Assembly: GCF_009296025.1 (NCBI RefSeq)
Contig: NZ_CP045178.1
Coordinates: 1,488,001-1,552,000 of the forward strand
Length of the DNA: 64,000 nt
Direction of reading: 5' to 3'
Origin: Streptomyces tsukubensis
GTDB lineage: Bacteria > Actinomycetota > Actinomycetes > Streptomycetales > Streptomycetaceae
This document shows positions 18,027 through 25,697 of the stretch, one piece after another. The position numbers and the translations under genes are program-made. Positions within the stretch are counted from its first letter, which is position 1; each line of letters starts with the position of its first letter. Under the pieces are notes generated by a model. It saw only the letters and a program-made list of their open reading frames with translations. It was not told where the DNA came from and did no database searches.

Positions 18027-18044
18027 ATACCGACTGGTCGGCAT
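18027..18044. promoter_or_regulatory. TetR-type operator, site 1 of a shared pair
   Basis: ATACCGACTGGTCGGCAT is a palindrome with 7 of 8 arm positions matching around a TG centre. It lies 81 nt before the phosphotransferase start. The half ACCAGTCGGTATG recurs at 23812-23824 upstream of the SDR-ligase-TetR unit. Confidence 0.7.
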
Positions 18045-18124
18045 CATGCTTGTCGAGACCATCGCCACCGGGATCGCGGAAGCCGCGCCACGGTGCCGGT
18101 GACACCGTCGCACGTGAGGAGCCC

Positions 18125-19180
18125 ATGATGAGCGCGGACCATCCGCCAGGACTGGATCTCGACCGGCTGCGCGCACACCTGGACCGGGAACGGGCGGGAC
18201 TGACGCGCGGACCGCTGTCGGGGCGGCTGATCGAAGGCGGGCGCTCGAACCTCACCTACGCGGTCACCGACGGGCGGGCGCGCTGGGTGGTGCGCAGGCC
18301 ACCGCTCGGGCATGTGCTGGCCACGGCCCATGACATGAAGCGTGAGCACCGCGTCATCAGCGCCCTGCACCCCACCCCGGTACCGGTGCCGGGGACCGTG
18401 CTCCTGTGTGAGGACGAGAAGGTGATCGGCGCGCCTTTCTATGTCATGGAGTTCGTGCCTGGCACCCCTTACCGGACCGCCGCCGAGCTGACGGCGCTCG
18501 GACCGGAGCGGACGAGGAACGCCGTGCTCGGGCTGGTCGACACCCTGGTGGAACTGCACGCGGTGGACCCGGAGGCGGCGGGTCTCGGGGACTTCGGGCG
18601 CCCCGACGGGTTCCTGGAGCGGCAGCTCAGGCGCTGGGGCAAGCAGTTGGAGTCCTCACGCAGCCGCGAGCTGCCCGGTATCGACGAGCTGCGCTCGGCG
18701 CTCGCGGCGGGGCTGCCCGACTCCCCCGCCCCCACGGTCGTCCACGGCGACTACCGGCTGGACAACGTACTGATCGAGGGGGCCGACGACCGGATCTCCG
18801 CGGTCCTCGACTGGGAGATGTCCACCCTCGGCGATCCACTCACCGACCTGGGCCTGCTCGCGATGTACAGCGCGAGGCTGGAGGTGCCCGACTCCCCGGT
18901 CAGTACGACCAGTTCGGCTCCGGGACACCCCGAACCGGCTGAGCTGATCGAGCGCTACGCGGCGGGCTCAGGGCGCGATGTCTCCTCGATCGCCTGGTAC
19001 ACGGCGTTCGCGTGGTTCAAGCTCGCCGTGATCCTGGAGGGCATCCACTACCGCTACACGCTGGGGCAGACCGTCGGCCACGGCTTCGACCGTATCGGCG
19101 AGCTCGTCCCCGTCTTCATCGACCACGGCCTCACCACCCTCAGGGGACGGCCACGCGCCGCCCGACGTCAGGAAGGCTGA
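18125..19180 (+). CDS. Phosphotransferase-family kinase, ACAD10/LvaA-like
   Basis: A 351-residue protein of the aminoglycoside-phosphotransferase fold. The catalytic loop VVHGDYRLDNVL lies near residues 206-217, with the metal-binding Asp in VLDWEMSTLGDPLTDL about 20 residues later. The N-lobe contains GGRSNLTYAV. Proteins of this kind paired with an acyl-CoA dehydrogenase resemble the kinase half of ACAD10/ACAD11 and bacterial LvaA, which phosphorylate 4-hydroxyacyl-CoA. The next gene, 4 nt downstream, is such a dehydrogenase, which supports that reading. The start is ATG 18125 (a second ATG follows directly) after GAGGAG. The promoter carries a palindromic TetR site. Confidence 0.85.
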   Translation: MMSADHPPGLDLDRLRAHLDRERAGLTRGPLSGRLIEGGRSNLTYAVTDGRARWVVRRPPLGHVLATAHDMKREHRVISALHPTPVPVPGTVLLCEDEKVIGAPFYVMEFVPGTPYRTAAELTALGPERTRNAVLGLVDTLVELHAVDPEAAGLGDFGRPDGFLERQLRRWGKQLESSRSRELPGIDELRSALAAGLPDSPAPTVVHGDYRLDNVLIEGADDRISAVLDWEMSTLGDPLTDLGLLAMYSARLEVPDSPVSTTSSAPGHPEPAELIERYAAGSGRDVSSIAWYTAFAWFKLAVILEGIHYRYTLGQTVGHGFDRIGELVPVFIDHGLTTLRGRPRAARRQEG

Positions 19181-19184
19181 CCCA

Positions 19185-20399
19185 ATGGATTTCGCATTCG
19201 ACGCGCGCACGGAGGAACTGCGCGGCAAACTCCTGGCGTTCATGGACGAGCACGTCCTGCCGGCCGAGGAGACCGCACAGGAGCAGCGCGCCGCCCTCGC
19301 CTCACCGTGGGACACCCCCGCGGTGGTGGAGGAGCTGAAGGCGGAGGCCCGCAGGCAGGGGCTGTGGAACCTGTTCCTGCCCGACGCCGCCTACGGCGCG
19401 GGGCTCACCAACCTCCAGTACGCCCCGCTCGCCGAGATCACGGGCCGCAGCCCGCACCTCGCCCCGACCGCCCTGAACTGCGCGGCACCCGACACCGGCA
19501 ACATGGAGGTGCTCGCGCAGTTCGGCAGTGACGAGCAGAGGAAGCGCTGGCTGGAGCCGCTGCTGGCCGGGGAGATCCGCTCCGCCTTCGCCATGACGGA
19601 ACCCGAGGTGGCGTCCTCCGACGCCACCAACATCGAGACCAGGATCGAGCGGCAGGGCGACGAGTACGTCATCACCGGCCGCAAGTGGTACATCTCGGGC
19701 GCGATGAATCCGGCGTGCGAGATCTTCATCGTGATGGGCAAGACCGACCCCGACGGCGCGGACGTCCGCCGCCAGCAGTCGATGGTGCTGGTCCCCCGCG
19801 ACACCCCCGGCCTCCAGGTGCGGCGCGCGATGCGGGTGTACGGCTTCGAGGACCACTCCCACGGCGGGCACGCGGAGGTCGTCCTCGACCGGGTGCGGGT
19901 GCCGGTGGGCAATCTGGTGGGCGAGGAGGGCGGCGGCTTCGCCATCGCGCAGGCCAGGCTCGGCCCCGGCAGGATCCACCACTGCATGCGGCTGATCGGC
20001 ATGGCCGAGCGGGCGATCGAGCTGATGTGCCGACGCGCGGTGTCACGTACAGCGTTCGGGAAATCGCTGGGTCAGCAGGGCGTCGTCCAGGAGTGGATCG
20101 CCGACGCCCGGGTCACCGTCGAGCAGCTGCGGCTCCTGGTCCTGAAGACGGCCTGGCTGATGGACACCGTGGGCAACAGGGGCGCGCACACCGAGATCCA
20201 GTCCATCAAGATCGCGACGCCCCGCGCGGTGGTCGACATCATCGACCGGGCGGTGCAGCTGCACGGCGCGGGCGGGGTCAGCCAGGACTTCCCGCTGGCC
20301 GAACTGTGGGCGAGCGCCAGGACCCTGCGGCTCGCGGACGGACCGGACGAGGTGCACCAGCGGTCACTGGCGCGGCGGGAGCTGAAGCAGTACCTCTGA
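19185..20399 (+). CDS. Acyl-CoA dehydrogenase, ACAD10/11 (LvaC-like) type
   Basis: A 404-residue FAD flavoprotein. It has the FAD/substrate segment FAMTEPEVASSDATNIETRI near residues 135-154, the ITGRKWYISGAMNP strand, and the C-terminal QLHGAGGVSQDFPLAELWASAR region. The long N-terminal helix region and TEPEVASSDATN are typical of the ACAD10/11-like clade rather than of short-chain enzymes. Coupled 4 nt after the phosphotransferase, it may eliminate phosphate from 4-phosphoacyl-CoA to give the enoyl-CoA. That reaction is inferred from gene pairing. Transcription probably ends at the hairpin at 20420-20460. Confidence 0.88.
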   Translation: MDFAFDARTEELRGKLLAFMDEHVLPAEETAQEQRAALASPWDTPAVVEELKAEARRQGLWNLFLPDAAYGAGLTNLQYAPLAEITGRSPHLAPTALNCAAPDTGNMEVLAQFGSDEQRKRWLEPLLAGEIRSAFAMTEPEVASSDATNIETRIERQGDEYVITGRKWYISGAMNPACEIFIVMGKTDPDGADVRRQQSMVLVPRDTPGLQVRRAMRVYGFEDHSHGGHAEVVLDRVRVPVGNLVGEEGGGFAIAQARLGPGRIHHCMRLIGMAERAIELMCRRAVSRTAFGKSLGQQGVVQEWIADARVTVEQLRLLVLKTAWLMDTVGNRGAHTEIQSIKIATPRAVVDIIDRAVQLHGAGGVSQDFPLAELWASARTLRLADGPDEVHQRSLARRELKQYL

Positions 20400-20419
20400 C
20401 GGCCACCACCACACCGCCA

Positions 20420-20460
20420 CCGGCCGGTCCCGCACCCGTGAGGGGCGCGGGACCGGCCGG
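20420..20460. terminator. 14-bp stem hairpin between convergent genes
   Basis: CCGGCCGGTCCCGC (20420-20433) pairs perfectly with GCGGGACCGGCCGG (20447-20460) across a 13-nt loop, starting 21 nt after the acyl-CoA dehydrogenase stop. There is no U-run, as is usual in Streptomyces. Confidence 0.75.
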
Positions 20461-20667
20461 CGCTCGCTTCGGCTACGGCATCCAGTCTCCTGGCCACCAG
20501 ATCGACGGGAACCAGTTCAGGAGATGGGCCACGACGTACTCCTTAGGTCGGTCGGCCCCGCACCGCCTCCCTCGGGAGGGCGGGCGGAGAGGGCTCTTCG
20601 CCGCATAGGAGCCGCGGCCGCGCCGGAGTGTGACATGGCTGCGGAGTCCGGGCGCGGGCCCGCCCGC

Positions 20668-21270
20668 CTACGGCCGCAGCGCCCGCAGCAGCAGATCGGC
20701 CAGGTGGTCGGCGACCTGCTGAGGGGTGAGGCTGCCGCCCGGCCTGTACCAGGTGGAGAGGTGGTGGACCGAGCCGAAGTGGTAGTCGACCACCAGGTCG
20801 GCCGGGGTCTCGGTGGAGAAGGTCCCCTGGCGCTGGCCCTCCTCCACGAGCGCCCTGAACCGTTCGTGGTAGCGGCGCCGCTCGGAGCGGACCTGCTTGT
20901 TCTTCTCCGGGCTCAGGTGGTGCATGGAGCGGAAGAAGATGGCCGCGTCGTCGAGGTTGTCGATCGTCGTGACGACGACGTCGGCCGCGGCGGCGCGCAG
21001 CCGCGTCTCGACCGGGTCCGGGGCGTCCACGTAGGCGTCGAGACGTTCCTGCTGGAGCCGGAGGACTCGCGCGTAGACCTCCTGGAGCAGGTCCTCCTTG
21101 GAGCCGAAGTAGTGGTAGAGCGCCCCCTTGGTGACGCCCGCGGCCTCGACGATCTCCTGGACCGATGTCCGGTCGTAGCCCTGTTCCGCGAAGAGGCGGG
21201 TGGCGGCGGCCAGCAGCCGCTGGGGAACGGGCGTGCCGTCCCCGTCCGTGGTCCTGGGCACTGCCGCCAC
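20668..21270 (-). CDS. TetR-family regulator of the acyl-CoA cluster
   Basis: A 200-residue repressor. The N-terminal HTH (LLAAATRLFAEQGYDRTSVQEIVEAAGVTKGALYHYFGSKEDLL) spans residues 18-61, and the C-terminal domain is helical. It is the last gene of the SDR-ligase-TetR unit, 53 nt after the ligase. The start is a GTG (21270) with a GGAAGG site; a GTG nine bases further in is an alternative. The motif shared by 18027-18044 and 23812-23824 lies in front of the two units flanking it, so it probably represses both its own operon and the kinase-dehydrogenase pair. The likely effector is an acyl-CoA of the pathway. Confidence 0.87.
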   Translation of the reverse strand: MAAVPRTTDGDGTPVPQRLLAAATRLFAEQGYDRTSVQEIVEAAGVTKGALYHYFGSKEDLLQEVYARVLRLQQERLDAYVDAPDPVETRLRAAAADVVVTTIDNLDDAAIFFRSMHHLSPEKNKQVRSERRRYHERFRALVEEGQRQGTFSTETPADLVVDYHFGSVHHLSTWYRPGGSLTPQQVADHLADLLLRALRP

Positions 21271-21323
21271 CTGCCTTCCATGTCGTACGGGGCGCTCCCG
21301 GCCGATGGTGGGAGCGCCCTTCG

Positions 21324-23018
21324 CTACTTGAGTGAACGCAGCTCCCGCCGGAGGATCTTCCCACTGGTCGTTTTGGGCAGCTCGGGCAGGATCTCGATCT
21401 GGCGGGGGTACTTGTACGCGGCGAGCCGTTCCTTGCAGTACGCGGTGAGCTCGGCGGCGTCCACGGGCTCCTCGCCGCGCAGGCTGACGTACGCCTTGAC
21501 GGTCTCACCGCGGTACTCGTCGGGCACGCCGACCACGGCCACCTCCCTGACCGCGGGGTGGCCGTAGAGGACGTCCTCGACCTCGCGGGGCCAGACCTTG
21601 AAGCCGGAGGCGTTGATCATGTCCTTCTTGCGGTCCACGACGTAGAGCCAGCCGGCCCGGTCCATGAAGCCGATGTCGCCGGTGCGCAGCTCCCCGCCGG
21701 GGAACCCCTCGGCGGTGGCCTCGGGGCGCCGCCAGTATCCCGGTACGACCTGCGGGCCGCTGACGGCGATCTCGCCCTGCTCGCCGATGGGCACGTCCTG
21801 CCCGTGGTCGTCGACGATCCGTACGACGGTGTCGGGCCCGGGGGCGCCGACGGCGAGGGTGCCGGAGACGGGGTCGACGGGGGCCTCACGGCCCGGCGGC
21901 ACTGAGGCGCAGGGGGCGGTGCACTCCGTGAGGCCGTAGCCGTTGTGGAGGTAGGGGCCGAAGCCCGCGCGGAACTTCTCCACCAGCGCGGGCGGGAGCG
22001 GCGCGCCGCCCGAGGAGATCATCTGGAAGGACGAGAAGTGGTCGCGGGTGGCGTCCGGGTGGGCGGCCAGCGCCATGAAGGCGGTGGAGGGGCCGACGGT
22101 GTAGGCGGGCCTGTGCTCGGCGAAGGCGTCGAGGACCGTGCCCGCCTCGAAGCGGTAGGTGAGCGCCAGGGTGCCCGCGTTGGCGAGACACGCGACGAGC
22201 TGACAGACCATGCCGGTGATGTGGAAGAGCGGGGCGAGCGCGTAGTAACAGGCGCCCTCCGCGATCCCTGCGCCGGTGCGCTGGCGCTCGGCGTTGTAGG
22301 CGATGTTGAAGTGCGTGTTGGTGGCGCCCTTGGGCGTTCCGCTGGTGCCTGAGGTGTAGCTGATCAGCGCGATGTCGTCGGGGCCGGGGGTGCGGCCCTC
22401 CGGCGCCCGGTCGCCCGCGCGGGCGACCGCGAGCAGGTCCTCGGTGTCCTCGGGGCGCGGGAGCCGTTCGAAACCGAGGACGCGGCTGTCGTCGCGGGTC
22501 TGGAGGTCCCGCTCGCACGTCGTGAGGACGGTGGTGACCGAGGTGCCCGCCGCCGCGCCGCGCAGGTACTTCTCCCAGGCTCGGTCGGAGCAGACCAGGG
22601 CGCTCACTCCCGCGTCGGCGAAGACGTGCCCGACCTCTCCGGCCGTGTACATGGGGTTGACGGGGACGACGACGGCGCCCGCCTTCCACGCGCCGAGCAG
22701 GGCGAGGACGAAGTGGGGGGTGTTCTGGAGCATGAGCGCGACCCGGTCGCCGCGGCCGATGCCCCTGGCGGCGAGGTGACCCGCCACGGAGTCCGAGAGG
22801 CTGTCCGTCTCCCGGTAGGTGAGGCTGCCGTCGAAGTAGGCGAGCGCGGTGCGCTCGGGCGCGGTCGCGAGGGCGCGCCCGAAGACGTGCACGACGGAGG
22901 CGGGCGGGTCGACGGGGCCGCGCTGTATGTCGTTGAGCAGCCCGAGCCAGGGCCTCGACGCGTAAGCGGAGGGGGAGGCGGAGGAGGCGGGTGCGGAGCC
23001 GGGCGGGGAGTCGTTCAC
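21324..23018 (-). CDS. AMP-forming acyl-CoA synthetase
   Basis: A 564-residue ligase that activates a carboxylic acid to its CoA thioester through an acyl-adenylate. The phosphate-binding motif ISYTSGTSGTPKG lies near residue 220, YGLTE near 370, and the hinge/adenylate motif TGDIGFMDRAGWLYVVDRKKDMI near 458. The C-terminal catalytic Lys is in PKTTSGKILRREL. The start is GTG 23018 behind GGGAGG. It overlaps the stop of the SDR by 4 nt (GTGA), so it depends on that upstream frame for coupling. In the proposed pathway it corresponds to LvaE, but a general medium/long-chain role is equally possible. Confidence 0.88.
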   Translation of the reverse strand: MNDSPPGSAPASSASPSAYASRPWLGLLNDIQRGPVDPPASVVHVFGRALATAPERTALAYFDGSLTYRETDSLSDSVAGHLAARGIGRGDRVALMLQNTPHFVLALLGAWKAGAVVVPVNPMYTAGEVGHVFADAGVSALVCSDRAWEKYLRGAAAGTSVTTVLTTCERDLQTRDDSRVLGFERLPRPEDTEDLLAVARAGDRAPEGRTPGPDDIALISYTSGTSGTPKGATNTHFNIAYNAERQRTGAGIAEGACYYALAPLFHITGMVCQLVACLANAGTLALTYRFEAGTVLDAFAEHRPAYTVGPSTAFMALAAHPDATRDHFSSFQMISSGGAPLPPALVEKFRAGFGPYLHNGYGLTECTAPCASVPPGREAPVDPVSGTLAVGAPGPDTVVRIVDDHGQDVPIGEQGEIAVSGPQVVPGYWRRPEATAEGFPGGELRTGDIGFMDRAGWLYVVDRKKDMINASGFKVWPREVEDVLYGHPAVREVAVVGVPDEYRGETVKAYVSLRGEEPVDAAELTAYCKERLAAYKYPRQIEILPELPKTTSGKILRRELRSLK

Positions 23019-23774
23019 CGGGTGGCCTCCCACTTCTGCTGCAAGTGATTCATACCGTCGAGCCACTGCTCAGGAGCTGCCGCCCGTGCCCGGTAGAGCT
23101 GGTCGGTACCCGGATGGGGCAGGATCAGGAAGCGGTCCTCGGCCATTCCGGCGAAGAGCGCGTCGGCGACCTCGGACGGTTCGATCGCGGTGGGCGCGAG
23201 GACCAGCTCGCCCGCGGAACCCGCGACGTCCAGCATGTTCGTACGGACACCCTGCGGGCAGATCGCGTGCACCTTCAGCCCCCGGTGGCGGTAGGTCAGC
23301 GAGAGCCATTCCGCGAAGGCGTACGCGCCGTGCTGGTGACGCTGTAGGGGGCGGCACCGATCATGCTCAGCAGCCCGGCAGCGGAGACCGTGGAGACGAA
23401 CCGTCCCTCGCCGCGCTCCAGCCACTGCGGCAGCAGACGTGGGCGGCGCGCACGTGCGCCATCACGTTGACGTCCCAGGCCGCGGCCCAGAGGGATTCGG
23501 GGGCCGCCTCCGTGCCCTCGGAACCGACTCCGGCGTTGGCGCAGTAGATGTCCACGGTGCCGCCCAGGGCCTCGCGGGCCTGCTCGACGACGGTGGAAGC
23601 GTCCCCGGGGACCGCGACGGCGCCGATCTCCTCGGCCACGGCGGTGGCCGAGGCCGCGTCGAGGTCGTTGACCACGACCCTGGCTCCTTCGGCCGCGAAC
23701 CGGCGGGCGAGAGCCGCCCCGATTCCTCCGCCGGCGCCTGTGACGACCACTCCCGCACTCTGCACGGTTTCCAC
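23015..23774 (-). pseudogene. SDR oxidoreductase split by two single-base deletions
   Basis: The minus-strand frame from GTG 23774 (GGAGA site upstream) encodes VVVTGAGGGIGAALARRF and continues to WDVNVMAHVRAAHV near residue 113. It then loses frame. Adding one base between 23436 and 23437 restores LLPQWLERGEGRFVSTVSAAG and GAAPYSVT. Adding one base between 23333 and 23334 restores KHGAYAFAEWLSLTYRHRG to the stop at 23015. The span is 760 nt, which with two added bases would give 253 residues, the usual SDR length, and an intact YxxxK active site (YSVTK). Either this is a recent pseudogene or the assembly has two errors. It is the first gene of the SDR-ligase-TetR unit. Confidence 0.85.
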
Positions 23775-23806
23775 GTTCGGTCTCCTTCGACTGGCCTGCG
23801 CTGGCA

Positions 23807-23824
23807 GACTAACCAGTCGGTATG
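23807..23824. promoter_or_regulatory. TetR-type operator, site 2 of a shared pair
   Basis: GACTAACCAGTCGGTATG lies 33 nt upstream of the SDR start codon. Its 13-nt part ACCAGTCGGTATG (23812-23824) is identical to the reverse complement of the site at 18027-18044, including one flanking base. The other arm is less conserved. Confidence 0.65.
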
Positions 23825-23856
23825 CCCGTACGGAAGGGCTCGGGCGAGCCGGGAAA

Positions 23857-23913
23857 GGCCGTGGACGGTGCGCCCGTCCGCCCCGGTCCGGCCGTGGACG
23901 GTGCGCCCGTCCG
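23857..23913. repeat. 24-bp direct repeat, two copies
   Basis: A 24-nt unit beginning GGCCGTGGACGG and ending CGCCCGTCCG occurs at 23857-23880 and 23890-23913, 33 bp apart. It lies between the divergent SDR and NamZ-like genes. Confidence 0.7.
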
Positions 23914-23997
23914 GCCTCGCGCTGGTCGTTCCGCCGGGCGCCCCCACGCGCTAGCGTGCGTGCCCATGTCACCTTCCGCGATCATGGAGGACGCCGT

Positions 23998-25314
23998 ATG
24001 AACCCCGCAGGCAGCGCGAGTACGACCCCCTCGCCCGGCGCGCATCTCTCCAGGAGGCGGCTGCTCGCCGCGACCGGCGCGGCCGGTGCTCTCGTCACCG
24101 CCGCCGCGGCCCCGGCCTCGGCCTCGACCACGGCCCCCGCCCACGGCGCCACCCCGGAGGGACGCGGCGGACTGCGCACCGGCTTCGAACGGCTCCAGGC
24201 CGCGGGGTACCGACAGCTGGCGGGGCAGAAGGTCGGTGTCGTCACCAATCCGACGGGGGTGACCCGTGAGGTGCGGCACATCGTGGACGTCATGCACGCC
24301 GACAGCCGCATCGACCTGCGGGCGGTCTTCGGCCCTGAACACGGCTTCAGGGGCACGGCCCAGGCAGGCGGCTCCGAGGGCGGGGAGACCGACCCCGCGA
24401 CCGGCCTGCCCGTCTACGACACGTACTTGAAGAACGGGCAGCCGCTCGCGGAGATCTTCACACGCTCGGGCGTCGACACGATCGTCTACGACATCCAGGA
24501 CGCGGGCGCCCGCTTCTACACGTACATCTGGACACTGTTCGACTGCATGGAGGCGGCGGCCCTCGCGGGCAAGCGTTTCCTGGTGCTCGACCGGCCGAAC
24601 CCGATCACCGGGCGCGCCGCCCACGGCCCCGTACTGCACAAGGAGTTCGCGTCCTTCGTCGGCCGTGAGCCGATCGCGCAGCAGCACGGGATGACCGTCG
24701 CGGAACTCGCGCGGCTCTTCAACGCGGACTTCCTCGACCGGCCCGTGGAGCTGGACACGGTGCTGATGACCGGATGGCGGCGTGACGACTTCTACGACGC
24801 GTCCGGGCTGCCCTGGGTCCCGCCGAGCCCGAACATGCCGACACCCGACACGGCCCTCGTCTACCCGGGGACCTGCCTGTTCGAGGGGACCAACCTCTCC
24901 GAGGGGCGCGGCACCACCCGCCCGTTCGAACTGCTGGGCGCCGAGGGCATCGACAGGCGCTGGGCCCAAGCCGCGACGGAACTCGGGCTGCCCGGGGTCT
25001 CGTTCCGCGAGGCGTACTTCGCGCCGACGTTCTCGAAGTTCGCGGGCAAGACCGTCGGAGGCGTCCAACTCCACGTCCACGACAGGGACTCCTTCGACCC
25101 GGTGCGGACCGGCGTCGGACTGCTGGTGACCGCGAAGCGGGTGTGGAGCGGCTTCGCGTGGCGCGCGGACAACGCGATCGACAGACTGTCCGGCTCCACC
25201 TCGGTACGCACCCTGGTCGACGCGGGGGCCGGCCTCGACGAGGTGGCGGCGGCCTGGCAGAGCGACCTGTCGAGGTTCCGCGCGGTGCGGCGGCGCCATC
25301 TGCTGTACCGCTGA
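23998..25314 (+). CDS. Secreted DUF1343 protein, NamZ-type exo-N-acetylmuramidase
   Basis: A 438-residue exported hydrolase. The N-terminus has a Tat-like signal (SRRRLLAATGAAGALVTAAAAPASA, residues 18-42). Family marks of DUF1343/GH171 follow: GVVTNPTGVTREVRHIVDV, VFGPEHGFRGTAQAG, YDIQDAGARFYTYIWTL and YPGTCLFEGTNLSEGRGTTRPFE. The characterised member NamZ releases N-acetylmuramic acid from the non-reducing end of peptidoglycan fragments, so a role in wall turnover or recycling is likely. The ATG at 23998 has GGAGG 7 nt upstream. No other wall-recycling gene is adjacent. Confidence 0.88.
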   Translation: MNPAGSASTTPSPGAHLSRRRLLAATGAAGALVTAAAAPASASTTAPAHGATPEGRGGLRTGFERLQAAGYRQLAGQKVGVVTNPTGVTREVRHIVDVMHADSRIDLRAVFGPEHGFRGTAQAGGSEGGETDPATGLPVYDTYLKNGQPLAEIFTRSGVDTIVYDIQDAGARFYTYIWTLFDCMEAAALAGKRFLVLDRPNPITGRAAHGPVLHKEFASFVGREPIAQQHGMTVAELARLFNADFLDRPVELDTVLMTGWRRDDFYDASGLPWVPPSPNMPTPDTALVYPGTCLFEGTNLSEGRGTTRPFELLGAEGIDRRWAQAATELGLPGVSFREAYFAPTFSKFAGKTVGGVQLHVHDRDSFDPVRTGVGLLVTAKRVWSGFAWRADNAIDRLSGSTSVRTLVDAGAGLDEVAAAWQSDLSRFRAVRRRHLLYR

Positions 25315-25697
25315 GCGGGGTCGCCCCTCCGCGCCACCCCGCCCCAGTCACCCCGGCACCCCGGCCACCCCAGGTATCCCTGCCGCCCGGCCGACCGCTC
25401 CGCGACGCCCCGCCATCCCCGACGACGGTTCGGGCGGCCTCGCCGCGCCGGTCGGGGGCGGTGGGATCCGGCGTGCTCCGTTCCTGCGGACAGACGTGGC
25501 GGGGCTCCGCCCACACGGCACCGGACGGCCCGCGAGCGCTTCGGTGCGGATCCCGACACCGGGGCCCGGCTTGTACCGCTGTTCACGGTTGCGCACGGTC
25601 GGCCCCGGTCTGTCGTCCCACCATGCGGAACCACCCGTATCGGGTATTGACCGCGCCCCGCCCGCCCGGAGACAGTGCGGCGGTGTTCAAAGACGAC
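25315..25697. other. 383-nt GC-rich spacer upstream of the MHS transporter
   Basis: No gene with coding character is visible on either strand. The first 80 nt are C-rich. The rest must contain the transporter promoter, but I cannot place the boxes confidently. Confidence 0.4.

Noticed and set aside
17903..18028. 42-residue N-terminal extension of the quinone oxidoreductase
   Set aside because: The ATG at 17902 has a good ribosome site and gives the canonical MKAISYRRYGGPEVLE start.
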